NCBI RefSeq assembly: GCF_949987515.2
Contig: NC_082684.1
Span: 16,731,701-16,795,700 of the forward strand
Direction: 5' to 3'
DNA: 64,000 bases
Origin: Delphinus delphis
Taxonomy: Eukaryota > Chordata > Mammalia > Artiodactyla > Delphinidae
Part shown: in pieces, positions 34,769-46,849 of the stretch
Layout of the letters: every line of letters starts with the position of its first letter
Position numbering within the stretch: the first letter of the stretch is position 1
Translations under genes and position numbers: made by a program
The notes under the pieces: model-generated
The model's database searches: none
Seen by the model: the letters and a program-made list of their open reading frames with translations, nothing else
What the model was told of the DNA's origin: nothing

Positions 34769-35236
34769 TGTATTAGTTTGCTCGGGCTACGGTAACAAAG
34801 TACCTCACATGGGTGCCTTAAGACAACTGGAATTTATTCTCTCACTGTTCTTAAGTTAAGAAGTCTGAAATCTAGGTGCCAGCAGCCCCATGCACTCTCT
34901 GACTGCTCTAGGGGATAATCTTTCCTTGCCTTCTCTAGCTTCAGGAGTTTGCCAGCAATCCTCAGCATTCCTTGGCTTGTACATGCATCACTCCAGTCAC
35001 ATAGCTGTTTTTCCCCGTGTGTCTTCACATTGTCTTTACCTATGTGTGACTGTCTCTGTGTCCAAACTTCCCTTCGTATAGCAACACCAGTTAGATTAGA
35101 TTAGAGTCCACACTAATAACCTCATTTCTATTTGATCACTGCTCTAAAGACCGTTATTCCAAATAAAGTCACCTTTGAGGTACTGGTGTTTAGGACTCCA
35201 GTTTATTTTGGGGTGGACACAGTTCATCCCATAACA
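34769..35236 (-). mobile_element. Near-complete MLT1-type LTR (ERVL-MaLR)
   Basis: Reversed MLT1 from tgtattagtttgctcgggct to ggacacagttcatcccataa plus ca. Intermediate words: 'actggaatttattctctcac', 'aagaagtctgaaatctaggt', 'ccttgccttctctagcttca', 'cattccttggcttgtacatg', 'ataaagtcacctttgaggta'. Ends TG and CA are intact. The flanks (ctggc and tttgc) no longer match well. Short open frames within it are not genes. Confidence 0.85.
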
Positions 35237-35545
35237 TTTGCATATTACCTTTTTAAAAAGAAGCCTAGTCTAGAGGTTAACTTCCAATTTTACTGGCTTC
35301 ACCACTCACTGTCATCTCTTTAGTACCAAGTATTCTCTATTCTCAAATTCTGTCTGTTTTATTTCTCAGATGGCTGGCTGTAGCAAGTAATATTTTGGGA
35401 AGGGTAATGTGTGGTGGTATTATAGCCAAATTTCTTGTTTGAATTTTATAAATTTTCCACAAAAAAAGATTATTTTGAGGAATAAATTAAGGTGTCAGCA
35501 TGATATGTGCTGCCAAAATCATAGCAGCAGAACTTTTTTTCTATT
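35237..35545. other. No recognised feature
   Basis: Unassigned sequence between an MLT1 LTR and a SINE. Confidence 0.4.
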
Positions 35546-35559
35546 AAAAATCAGAATAG

Positions 35560-35768
35560 GGGCTTCCCTGGTGGCACAGTGGTTGAGGGTCCGCCTGCCG
35601 ATGCAGGGGACACGGGTTCGTGCTCCGGTCCGGGAAGATCCCACATGCCGCGGAGCGGCTGGGCCCGTGAGCCATGGCCGCTGAGCCTGCGCGTCCGGAG
35701 CCTGTGCTCCGCAACGGGAGAGGCCACAGCAGTGAGAGGCCCACACACTGAAAAAAAAAAAAAAAAAA
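35560..35768 (+). mobile_element. CHR-2-type SINE (copy 4) with 14-bp target duplication
   Basis: Plus-strand copy from gggcttccctggtggcacag to a pure poly-A tail (about 35751-35768). Perfect duplication aaaaatcagaatag at 35546-35559 and 35769-35782. The B box is at about 35613. Near-identity to the other full copies suggests a fairly young insertion. Confidence 0.96.
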
Positions 35769-35824
35769 AAAAATCAGAATAGAAAAGGGTAGTTTTTTCT
35801 TTCATATGATGGAAAGATTGATGC

Positions 35825-35925
35825 CCCCTAAAGTTAAGTGACTAAACCAAGGTCACACATAGAGAGTCAGAGACAGAAAAAAAAAAGATCAATGTACATG
35901 AAGCAAATTCCATTGCTTGCAGCCT
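35825..35925 (-). mobile_element. MIR SINE fragment
   Basis: 'taaagttaagtgactaaacc' then 'aaggtcacacatagagagtc' is the reversed MIR core. Confidence 0.6.
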
Positions 35926-36309
35926 CCATATTCAATTCAATGCTAGGATTTATGCTTGTTTTAAAAATCTCATTTGAACTAGACTCTCCTAAGTGCTGAG
36001 TTTAGAAGTCAAGCCCTCCTCCGTCCTCACTGTCTCATTGATCAAAGACTCTTCTCTTCCACTGTACTTTGTAAATACCCCATACTTCCCATATTAAAAC
36101 CAAATCCCAAAGCAAAACAAAACACAAACAAAAAACAGGGGCCTTACCAGGATCAAGAAACGGAAATATCAAAACATAGTTTGAGAATGCTTCCGCTTTC
36201 ATGTAAAGGATATTTTTTGGCAGATATTTGGCTTGGGCTTCCACTAAAACTGGGAGCACTGAGTAAATTCATATGAACTGAATGGCATTCAGATGGAACA
36301 TGTAAATAT
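35926..36309. other. No recognised feature
   Basis: Unassigned; a CAAAA-rich stretch lies at about 36110-36135. Confidence 0.35.
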
Positions 36310-36475
36310 ATGTGGAAACCCCTGAAATTTAAATCTTAGTTTGGCCTCATGTTACTTGTGTGATTCTGGAAACCCCACTGAGCTCCTCTTATGTAAAAAT
36401 GGGAAAAAAATCATCATCATTAACATAACTTGACATCCAGTAAGCATTCAATAAATGTTGCTGTCTTCATTCATG
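36310..36475 (+). mobile_element. MIR SINE (first of two in a row)
   Basis: 'tgttacttgtgtgattctgg', 'ctgagctcctcttatgtaaa', then 'ccagtaagcattcaataaat'. Confidence 0.65.
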
Positions 36476-36514
36476 TTTCTGGAAATACTCCAAGAACTAA
36501 TTATTTCATCTTGA

Positions 36515-36725
36515 TGTTTCTCTGTATAGACAGCATTCAGACAGATCTGTGTTAAATTCTAACATTTACTATGTAAACCTGGGAATGTTTCCCTAATCTT
36601 TCGGTGTCTTTTGCCTGAAAAAAACTGGAAGGAAAATAACCCCTACCTTGCATGGATATAGTAAGGGTTACATGCAATAAACCATGTAAAGTGCTTGGTG
36701 TGGAATCTCACCATTCACCAAGTGT
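36515..36725 (+). mobile_element. MIR SINE (second of two in a row)
   Basis: 'cagatctgtgttaaattcta', 'cctgggaatgtttccctaat', 'ataacccctaccttgcatgg', 'agggttacatgcaataaacc', 'gtaaagtgcttggtgtggaa'. Same orientation as the MIR before it. Confidence 0.7.
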
Positions 36726-38189
36726 TTCACTTGTGATAGTTACTAATTTCATTGTTATTCTTATCTACTAATAACACTATGTTTAGGGCTTGTCTATGTA
36801 AAATTTTAAATTTTATTTAAGGTGTTATTTCTCAAAACTGTAAATTATTCCAATCACTTTCTTATATTCCATTAACAAAAGACTGAAAGTAGAGTCTTAA
36901 GAAGTTTTATGATTAAAATCCCAAATAGCTCCTGATCACTTTGAGAAAATCTTAATACATGGCTAAAAATTATTTTGCCTCCATCCTCCACTTTACTTCA
37001 CTTATATTGTCAGGTATTAAGCTGAAATTGCCTGGAGAATGGATTGTTCAGTGAACAATGAAGAAGTTTCTATGTTTTGTATATTATTATTCTTGACCTG
37101 AGGTATCTCTCTATGAACTCCTATGCTGAAGATCCTCAGGGTCTCTATTTTTCATCTTTAAAGTAATAAGAATAAAGAACAAGAAGAAGAAGAAAAAGAA
37201 GGACGAGGAGGAAGAGAGGAGGAGAAGAAGCAGAGGAATGACAATGAGAAGCACTGTTATTATTATCTTATGGGAAATTAAATAATGATATTCAGGAAAA
37301 TGAATAGCTTAGAGTGCTATAAAAACAGTAACATTGAGTTGTCTATTAAAACTACCAAAAAGATACCTCCTTGATTGGATAGGACTATACCACAATTAGG
37401 ACAAAGAGGAGAAGTAAAAGAAGAGGAGAAGAAAATATATATATATTTATACAGGGTTTTTTTTTTAATGTTTCAGACACAGTGCTTTCAATTATGTGCT
37501 TATTCGTCTGCATAACAAATATTGAGTGTTATGATTACTAACATCTGGCACCTGGGAAAAATGAAGCACAGGTCTGGGAAAATCCCTGAAGTTTACATTG
37601 CTGGTCAATAGAAACCTGAGTTCTGTCTACTTCTTTCAAGATGGTAGACTCAGCACAAAAATACTTACTTCTCCACTTGCCCAACGTGCCCAAAGCAAAT
37701 TAAAGATAAAATGAGAAATCACTTTTTTGTTTTTCACATACTGGCAAAGTAAAGGCATTTTCATAGACGGTAGCTCAATATATATGTTTAGATGGGCAAT
37801 TTGGTAATCACTATTAGTTTAATTCTATTTGAGCCAATAGTCTTATCTTTAAGAATATCTATTTAAAAAATAACATTTATGAGCATATATTAATTTAGTT
37901 ATTTTTATCATAACAAATTTAAATTTGTCTGACTCAGTTATCTCTATTATTTCTTCTAAACCATGCTTTCTCATTATCTATTTGATTATGGACTCTCCTG
38001 TATTTCTATAATTTCTACAAATGAACCAGTTAAGCTTAATAGTGAACCAATTTTATTATAACTTTCTCCATTTTAATCAAAGAAGTGGAACCTTACTGAT
38101 TATTCAGGGATCTTGCAAATTTAATTCTCTCTTCACGACATTTTGTCTACCTGAGGCAATAATGTAGTTTTCTCCTAATTTACTTGCAC
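36726..38189. other. No recognised gene; purine-rich tract
   Basis: Unassigned AT-rich sequence. Contains the GA-rich tract listed separately and a short AT run near 37436-37446. Confidence 0.35.
37168..37250. repeat. Purine-rich (GAA/GGA) low-complexity tract
   Basis: Irregular aagaag, gaggag and gaagaa words, almost all purine. Simple-sequence DNA. Confidence 0.85.
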
Positions 38190-41034
38190 TTTCTTTTTCT
38201 TTTTCATTCTTTTGGAGGTATAGTTGACATACAGTATTATGTTAGTTTCAGGTATACTACATAAAGATTTGACATTTGCATACATTATGAAATGATCACC
38301 ACAATAAGTGTAGTAACCATCTGTCACCACCCAAAGTTATTACAATATTATTGATCATATTCCTTATGCTGTATATTACATACCCATGGCTCATTTATTT
38401 TATAACTGGAGATTTGTACCTCTTAATTATCTTCAACTACTTTGCCCCCCCTACTCCACTTCCCTTTGGCAACCATCTATTTTTTCTCTGTAGCTATGAG
38501 TTTGTGTTGTTTTGTTTGTTTTATTTGTTTTGTTTTTTAGATTCCACACATAAGTGAGATCATACAGTGTTTTTCTTTCTCTATCTGACTATTTCACTAA
38601 GCATATGCCCCTCTAGATCCTTCCAGGTTGCTGCAAATGGCAAGATTTTTTTTAATAGCTGAGTATATATATATATATATTTAAGAACTGCATCTTCTCT
38701 TTATTCATTCAACTGTTGACGGACACCAAGTTTGTGATTACTGTAGCTTTGTAGGATAGTTTCAAATCAGGGAGTGTGATACCTCCAGCTTTGTTCTTCT
38801 TTCTCAAGATGACTGGCTATTTGTGGTCTTTTATGTTTATATGCAAATTTTAGAATTATTTATTCTACTTCTGTGAAAAATGCCTTTGATACTTTAATAG
38901 GGATTGAATTGAATCTGTAGATTGCCTTGAGTACTATTATATTTTTTAAATGTTAATTATTTCCGTTTATAAGCACAGTATATCTTTCCATCTGTTTGTG
39001 CTGTCTGACGTTTCTTTCATCAGTGTGTTATAGTTTTCCAAGTAAAAGTCTTTTACCTCTTTGGTTAGATGTATTCTTAGGTATTTTATTCTTTTTGATA
39101 CAGTTGTATGTGAGGTTGCTTTCTTAATTTCTCTGATAATTTTTGTTATTGTATAGAAACAGCATAGATTTCTGTATATTAATTTTGTACTCTGAAACTT
39201 CATTGATTAATTTATTAGTTCTAGTAGTATTTTGGTAGTGTCTTTTGTATTTTCTATTTAATAGTATCATGTCATATGTAAACAGGGACAATTTTAGCTC
39301 TCCTTTTACAATTTGAATTCCTTTTATTTCTTTTTCTTGTCTGATTGCTGTGGCTAGGACTTCCAATACTACATTGAATAAAAGTGAGAGTGGGGATACT
39401 TGTCATTTTCCTGATCTTAGAGGCAATGCTTTCAGCTTTTCCCCATTGAGCATGGTGTTGGCTGTGTTTTGTTCATATATGGCCTCTACTATGTTGAGGT
39501 ATGTTTCCTCTACACCCACTTTGTTGAAAGTTTTTATTGTAAATGGATGTTGAATTTTGTCAAAAGATTTTTCTGCCTCTATTGAGATGATTATATAATT
39601 TTAATTGTTCAGTTTGTTAATGTGGTGTATCACATTGATAGACTTGTGGATATTGAATCATCCTTGCGTCCCTGAGACTAATCCCACTGGATCATCATGT
39701 ACGACCCTTTTAATGTATGGTAGAATTCAGTTTGCTAATATTTTGTTGAGAACTTTTGCATCCATATTCATTAGTGTGATATTGGCCTGTGTTGTTATTT
39801 TTCGTGTTAACTTTGTCTGGTTTTGGTATCTGGGTGATACTGGCCTTGTAGAATGAGTTCTAAAATGTCCCTTTCTTTTCAATTTTTAGAAGAAGAATAG
39901 GTGTTCTTTAAATGTTTGGTAGAATGCACCTGTGAAGGTGCATCCTAAACTTTTGCTGTTAGGAGTTTTTTTTTTTGTTTGTTTTTTTAAATTACTGTTT
40001 CAGTTTTATTACTGATGATTGGCCTGTTTGTATTTTTTTCCCTCATTCTGTCTTGGGAGATCATATATTTCTAGGAATTTATTTATTCCTCTACATTGTT
40101 CATTTTATTGGCATATAATTGTTCACAGTACTCTCATGAGCCTTTGTATTTCTGAGTTGTTGGTTGTAACTTTTTTGTTTCTGATTTTATTATTTGGGCA
40201 CTCTCTTTTGTTCCTTATGAATTTTGCTAAAGATTTATCAATTTCGTGTATTTTTACAATGAACTGGTTCTTAGTTTCTTTTATCTGATCATGTCTATTG
40301 TTTTTTTTGTTTTTTGTTTTATAGTCTCTATTTCATTTATTTCTGCTCTGATTTTTTAAATGTCCTTTCGTCTACTAACTTTGAGGTTTTTTTGTTCTTC
40401 TTTTTCAGCTCCTTTAGGTAAATGGTTAGGTGGTTTATTTGAGATTTTTCTTGTTTCTTGAGGTAGGCTTATATTGCTCTAAACTTTATCCTTAGTATTA
40501 TATTTGCAGGGTCCCATAAATCTTGAATCATTGTGTTTCCATTTTCGTTTGTCTCTAGGTATTTTTTGATTTCCTCTTTGATTTCTTCATTGACCCATTG
40601 GTTTTCTAGTACCATGGTGTTTAGCATCCACATGTTTATGCTTTTGTAGTTGTTTTCCTAGTAGTTGATTTCTAGTCTCATACTGTTGTGGTCAGAAAAG
40701 ATGCCTGATATGATTTCAATCTTCTTAAATACATTGAGACTCGTTTTGAGGCCTAGAATGTATGAGAGATCATCCTGCAGAATATTCCATGTGAACTTGA
40801 AAAAAAGGAGTATCTTATTACTTCTGGGTGGAATGTTCATCCATGTATATATATTCCACTTGGTCCAATGTGTTGTTTACAACATGTGTTTCCTCATTGA
40901 TTTTCTGTCTGGATAATCTGTCCATTCATGTAAGTGGAGTGTTAAAGTCCCCTACTCTTATTGTGTTACTGTCAATTTCTCCCTTTCGTCTGTTGATATT
41001 TGCTTTATGTATTTAGGTGCTCTTAAGTTGTGTG
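38190..41034 (-). mobile_element. Old near-full-length LINE-1: 3' end, ORF2 RT and endonuclease end
   Basis: Minus-strand L1. The 3' UTR lies at about 38190-38690, followed by a deletion near 38730 that removes the ORF2 C-terminal part. ORF2 RT-domain remnants are visible: IKYLRIHLTKEVKDFYLENY (38967-39203) and [20 protein letters not shown] followed by SLFTYDMIL (39124-39366). The latter is where the catalytic FADD box should be and it is mutated. Further upstream, 40658-40840 keeps SGIFSDHNSMRLEINY, the endonuclease SDH motif region. No frame is intact. Confidence 0.9.
39960..39988. repeat. T-rich run inside the L1
   Basis: A T run with gtttg interruptions; it may be an expanded A-rich part of the L1 rather than a separate insertion. 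Confidence 0.6.
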
Positions 41035-41038
41035 TGTA

Positions 41039-41039
41039 T

Positions 41040-41090
<51 letters not shown>

Positions 41091-41110
41091 TAGATAGATA
41101 GATAGATATA
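41039..41110. repeat. (GATA)n microsatellite inside LINE-1
   Basis: About 17 gata units with two interruptions near 41090 and 41107. It interrupts the endonuclease region of the old L1. Confidence 0.95.
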
Positions 41111-41309
41111 GTTTGCTTGTTTGTCCATTTGTTTTTTTGTTTCAATGTGAGATTCATTTGAAGAAATGATTCCAGTGTTTTCTAAAAAAAACTTTTTTTA
41201 CAGAAATTTTCAAAAGTACTTGAAAATAGCAAAAATAATATAAGGAATTCCCATACTTTCCCAATGATTATCTTGTCTTTCTTATTTAATCTCTCCTCTG
41301 CTCTTTTTT
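41111..41309. other. Unassigned segment between microsatellite and younger L1
   Basis: Foreign to the surrounding L1. The part 41200-41270 ('cttgaaaatagcaaaaataa', 'ggaattcccatactttccca') resembles old L1M 3' UTR sequence, but too weakly to call. Confidence 0.35.
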
Positions 41310-41966
41310 CTTTTTCTTTTTTATATTGAAGTATAGTGATTTACAATGTTATGGCAATCTCTGCTGTACAAAAAAGTGACTCAGTTATAGACATATATAC
41401 ATTCTTTTTAAAATATTCTTTTCTATTATGGTTTATCTCAGGAGATTGGATATAGTTCCCTGTGCTATACAGTACAGGGAATGTTGTTTATCCATTCTAA
41501 ATGAAATAGTTTGCATCTACCACCCCCAAATTCCCAGTCCATCTCTCTCCCTCCCCCCTCCCCCTTGGCAACCACAAGTCTGATCTCTATCTCTGTGAGT
41601 CTGTTTCTGTTTTGCAGATAGGTTCATTTGTGCCATATTTTAGATTCCACATATCAGTGATATTATATAGTATTTGTCTTTCTGTTTCTGAGTTACTTCA
41701 CTCAGTATGATATTTTCTAGTTGTATCCATTTGTTGCAAATGACATTATTTTGTTCTTTCTTATGGCTGAGTAGTATTCCATTGTATGTTTGTACCATAT
41801 CTTCTTTATCTATTCATCTGTTGATGGACTTTTAAGTTGTTTCCATGTTTGGGTTATTGTGAATAGTGCTGCTATGAACATAGGGGTGCATGTATCTTTT
41901 TGGATTGTAGTTTTGTCTGGATATATGCCCAGGAATGTGATTGCTGAATCATATGGTAACTCTAAG
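41310..41966 (-). mobile_element. Younger LINE-1 3' fragment nested in the old L1
   Basis: Minus-strand L1 3' end: T-rich tail near 41303-41320, 3' UTR, then ORF2 C terminus at 41810-41966 on the minus strand ([20 protein letters not shown]). It differs from the host L1, which resumes exactly in order at about 41967. Together with the microsatellite, it splits the endonuclease region. No clear target duplication was found. Confidence 0.88.
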
Positions 41967-44722
41967 TGGGGTACATATATATTTACAATTGTTATACCTT
42001 CTTGTTGGATCAATCCCTTTATTGTTATGTTATGTACTTCTTTGTCTCTTGTTATAGTTTTTTAAAAAGTCAGTTTTTGTCTGATATAAGAATTGCTATC
42101 CCAGCTCTCTTTTCATTTTCATTTGTATGGAATACCTATTTTCATTCCCTCACTTTCAGTCTATATGTGTCTTTAGATCTGAAATGAGTCTCTCATAGGC
42201 AGTGTATATATGGGTCTTGTTTTTCTTAATCCATTCAGTGACTTTATGTTTTTTAACTGGAGCATTTACATTTAAAGTAATTATTGATAAATATGTTTTT
42301 ATTGCCATTTTGTTAATTGTTTTCAGAACTTTTTTTGGTAGTTCTTTTTTACCCCCTTTCTTCTTCTTTCATTCTCTTCCCTTGTGATTTAATGACTATA
42401 TTTACTGTTATGTTTGGATTCTTGTGTATCTGTTATAGATTTTTGATTTGTTATTACCATGTTTTTATATATAGTGAATATTGTGGTTATTTTAAGTTGA
42501 TGATCTCTTAAGTTTGAATGCATTCTAATAAGCCTGTATTTTTAGTCCTTCTCCTGCCACATTTAATATTTTTGACATCACATTTTACATCTTTTTTTGT
42601 ATATCCTTTACTTATTGTAGATATAAATGATTTTAATACTATTGTCATTTAACCTTCATACTAGCTTTAAAAGTGGTTGATTTACTATCTTTATGTTTGC
42701 CTTTACCACTAAGATTTTTCCTTTCATAATTTTTGTATTTTAGTTGTGACATTTTATTTTCCACTCAGTACTTTTGACATTTCTTGTAAAGCCAATTTAG
42801 TAGTGCTGAACTCTAGTTTTTCTTGCCTGTAAAACTCTTTGTCTCTCTTTCAAGTCTGAATGAATACCTTGCTGGGTAGAGTATTTTGGGTTGTAGTTTT
42901 TCTTTTTTCTTTTCATCACGTTGAATATATCATGCCTCTAGTCTGACCTACAAAGTTTACACTGAAAAGTCACCTGATGGTCTTACAAGAGTTCCTTTGT
43001 AGGAACTAGTTGCTTTTCTTGTGCTGCTTTTAATATAGTCCCTTTATCTTTAATTTTTGCCATATTTATTATACTATGTCTTGGTGTAGATCTCTTTATG
43101 TTCATCTTGTTTGGGATTCTCCTGGACCTGAATGTCAGTTTTGTTTGCTTGGTTAACGAAGTTTTCAGCTATTATTTCTTCAAGTGAGTTCTCTGTCCTT
43201 TCTCTCTCTCCTCCTCCTGGGTCCCTACAATGTAAATGTTAGTACTCTTGATGTTGACATAGAGGTCTCTTAAACTGTCTTTTTTTTTTTTAATTCTTTT
43301 TTTTTCTGTTCCACTTGTATGATTTCTACTATTCTGGTTTCCAGATCACTGATTCATTCCTCTGTATCTAATCTAATACTGTTGATTCCTTCTATATATA
43401 TATTTTTTTAAGTTTTAGTTATTGTAGTCTCAGCTTTTAAAAAAAAGTTTTTTAAATCTTTGTTGAAATTTTCACTGAAATTTAACCATTCTTGCGTTGA
43501 GTTCAGTGAGCATTTTTATGACCATTACCTTGAACTATTTATTGAGTAGATTGATTATCTCCACTTCATTTAATTCTTCTTCTGAGGTTTTGTCTTATAC
43601 CTTCACTTCATTTGGAACATATTCCTCCATCTTCTCATTTTGCCCAATCATCTGTGTTTATTTCTATGTGTCTGTAGGTTTGTTACATATCCTGATCTTG
43701 GAGAACTTACCTTATGTAGTAGACATCTTATGGAGCCCATCAGCATGCTCCCCTCTCATTATCAGAGCTATATGCTCTGGTGATGCCTCCTATGTGAGCT
43801 GCATGCACACTTCTCTTGTGACAAGGCCAACTAATGTGAGTGCTGTGGTAGGTGGGACTAGGCCCTGGCTCTGTTTGCTGAGAGACACTGCCTCATGCTA
43901 TGTCTGTGGGTCTGTTGGAGGGTGGGTTAGGCTTTGTGTGTGGTTAGCTGCACAGCCCAGGGTGGTGTGGGACTTCTGTAGGCCCACAGGAGGCGGGGCT
44001 AAGTCCCATTTGGCTATCTCTGTTGTCTGGGGAGCTTGGGGCTGATGCCAGCCAACTGGTGGTCTGGTAAGCTTCTGGCACTAATAGGCTAGGGGAAGAT
44101 TTCAAAATGATGTTTGTTAGAACCAATGTAATCATTGTAGAACAAGCCCCCCAAATGGCTGTCAGTAGCACTTCCATCTCAGGGAGAGTCCCAATTGCCT
44201 CCTCCCTTTTCAGGAGGCTTTCCAAAATCAGCAAGTGGTTCTGACTCAGGCTCCTTTTAAATTATTGCCTTTGCAGTGGGTCTTGGATCATGCTATATTT
44301 TGTGTGCCCCTTAGGAGCAGAGTCCTTGTTACCTGTGGTGCTTTAGCTCTCCCGAACATAAGCTTTGCTGGTTTTCAAAGCCAGATATTCTGGGGGATTA
44401 TTTTCCCAGTGCAGGACCCTTGGGCTTTGGAGCACAGTGTTGGGCTCAGACCCCTCACTCCTTGGGGAGGACCTCTACAATTGTACTGTTCTTCTGTTTG
44501 TGAGTTGCCAACACAGAGGTGTGGGTCTTGACCATAGAGCATCTCCACCCCTCCTACCCATTTTATTGTGGTTCCTCCTTTATGTCTTTAGTTTTGAAAA
44601 TCATTTGTGCTAGTCTTCAGGTGGTTCTCAGAGATAGTTGCTCTCTAAGTAGTTGTAATTTTGGTGTATCTATTGGAGGAGGTGAATTCAGGGTCTTCTT
44701 ACTCTGTCATCTTGGCCCCCCA
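41967..44722 (-). mobile_element. Old near-full-length LINE-1: ORF2 start, ORF1 and 5' UTR
   Basis: Continuation of the L1 whose 3' part is at 38190-41034. The ORF2 start lies near 42300, beside 'tttacatttaaagtaattat'. The ORF1 region spans about 42500-43600. The 5' UTR spans about 43600-44722 and ends with the reversed start ggggggccaagatgacagag (44702-44722 region), so this insertion was full length at its 5' end. The 182-codon plus-strand open run at 43497-44045 is antisense to ORF1 and 5' UTR and is not a gene. Confidence 0.85.
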
Positions 44723-44764
44723 TCATCTGCTCTTTCTTTGAATACATGGACTTACAGACTCTCA

Positions 44765-44945
44765 GATTAGGGTTTCCAGATTTAGAAAATAAAAATAGAG
44801 GATGACCAGTTAAATTTGAATTTCAGATTAATGATAAATATTTTTAGTATAATATGTTCCTTGTATTGTCTGAGACATAAACTTAAAAATTGTTGTTTAT
44901 CTGAAATTCAACTTTAACAGGGTATCCTGTATTTTACTTGGAAAT
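44765..44945. mobile_element. Near-palindromic DNA transposon relic (MER53-like)
   Basis: One half reads 'agggtttccagatttagaaa', 'gaggatgaccagttaaattt', 'gaatttcagattaatgataa'; the other half is roughly its reverse complement: 'ttgtttatctgaaattcaac', 'tttaacagggtatcctgtat', 'tttacttggaaattctctca'. The whole can fold back on itself. It lies directly beside the 5' end of the old L1. The family name is tentative. Confidence 0.6.
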
Positions 44946-46849
44946 TCTCTCAAATACATATCAGGGGTGGTAGTTTTTGTGCTAATGATCATTTCATCCA
45001 GAAATAGCAATAAAAAGCAAATGAGTATATAACTGAAAATTCCTTTTACTCAGCTAAAAACTCATATTATTTCCCAGTTCTATATAGAGATTACAAACTA
45101 AAGTACATATCTGAAGTCTCATTGTATCCTATTACCCATACAGTGGTTGGGAAGAGGTTGTCTATCTGTATCTATCTATATGTAGATGAAGTGAGCAGTA
45201 TCATCATTGGATGGCTCACTACTTGTATATTTGATAGGCTGATAGTGTGAGTTTCACTTTGGTCTTCTGCCATACCAAAACTTGACTTTCCTGGAAGAAA
45301 CTCAAATCCTTGTGGCATAAGTACCCTCAAACTTCATAGATAAAAGTGCATTACTTAGGATTCTTGGTTGCAAGCAAAAACCAAGTCTAATTTAAAAGAA
45401 GATGATTTACAAAAAAGTTATTGAGAGTTCATGGAATTGACAGACCAGACTTGGGAGTGAAAAACACCCAATGACTATCTGACAAGTAAAGAACTGGGAA
45501 TCAGGAAACATAGCAATATCTTAGAGCTGAAACATCCTGGTCAGTTGCCACAGCCAATCCTACTTCAGCCTGCAGTATAAATGACCCCAACCATTGTTCC
45601 TTGCATCAGAGGTACAGGATTCAAATGTTCCCAGAAAGCTGCCTACGTGATCAAACTTAGGTCACATTCCCACTCTCTACCTGTATTGGGAAGGAGCGTG
45701 GAAGTCCTGAACTTGTCAGCTTCTGAAACTGGAGTTTCCATGTCCTATGATTATATACCATGAGAAAGGGAACATTCTGCAGTAGAAATCAGGGCAGGAG
45801 AAAGGATACTTGGTGGCAAAAAATCAGCAATTGGACACTACATATTTAAGCATGTACAGCTCCTTTTTATTTTTCCCTCCCCTGATATTCAATTTTCTTA
45901 TCAACAAGAGACAACCCCCTGCAGAACAGAGGAAGCAATAGCAACCTTGGGAACTGAAGCACTATATCCAGCCCTGAGAAGTCAACCTGAGCATTAAAAG
46001 TCATTCTCTTTGTCAGGATCCTTCTGTGTATCTCATTTATTCTTTATCTTCCATCTCCTCTCTAAAAGCTCTATTTCAATCAATTGGGGAGCTGAAACTG
46101 GATTCAAAGCTTGTGATACTATCCCAGACTGAGCTTTTCTGAATAATATCATCTCCCTGCTTTTCTTGCTAAAAGTTTATAATCAATATCACCTAGATAA
46201 GGGGTTTGTAACTTGAAATGTATGAGTGGATTTTAAGAAGTCAGAAAAAAAATTCCCGTAGCTTATTACATTTTTTGAAATAAGATTTTATGTGCATATG
46301 CCTATAGAGAGGATTCACAGTTCTAAAATTTTATATTTTTAAAGTGGTGAATTTTGGAAAACAGGGTTCAATGACAAATGAAACCAGGAATATTAAATAC
46401 CTTTGCCAATTGCAAAATAACTTGTTGGTAGCAGAATCATGGCATCTAATTCCCAATATAGTTCAAGAAATTATTTGAGTTTTGTGCCAATTTTGTGTGT
46501 ATTTTTAAAAGCAAAAATCAAGTCATACTTTCTTACTAAATATGTCCTTTATTTTGGCAGTCCCACAGTGACAGTCTCAGTTTGACCTCAATCTCCATGT
46601 TCTGGTGATCCTGGCAGAGAACCAATTGGCCAAGCAGATAACTGGGACCAACTCTTGCCTGTGTACTTATATTCTACGTGGAGAGAATTTATATTTACCC
46701 TTTCTAGTATGTTAGTAGCAGGCTTCCTGAAATGCTTTAAGGATTTAAAAACTTTTATCTTTTAAAAACACTTCTAGATTTAAAACACATGGCTCAAAAT
46801 ATATCTTGAAGTATAATTGGTAGTGACTTTAACAAGATTGTCTAGAAAA
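44946..46849. other. No recognised gene; possible old repeat at 45350-45800
   Basis: The stretch from 45360 ('ttcttggttgcaagcaaaaa') to about 45800 has the layout of a known old mammalian repeat, but I cannot place the family. The rest is unassigned. Confidence 0.3.

Noticed and set aside
34768..34769. Perfect target duplication at the MLT1 LTR at 34769-35236
   Set aside because: Flanks ctggc and tttgc agree at only three of five positions.
39605..40288. Several hydrophobic plus-strand open frames that look like membrane proteins
   Set aside because: They are antisense to L1 ORF2; A-rich L1 sense DNA gives Phe/Leu-rich antisense frames.
41039..41110. CRISPR-like regular repeat
   Set aside because: Plain GATA microsatellite with no spacers, in a mammalian genome.
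43497..44045. 182-codon plus-strand open frame, the longest in the window
   Set aside because: It is antisense to the ORF1 and 5' UTR part of the old L1 and has no independent protein likeness.
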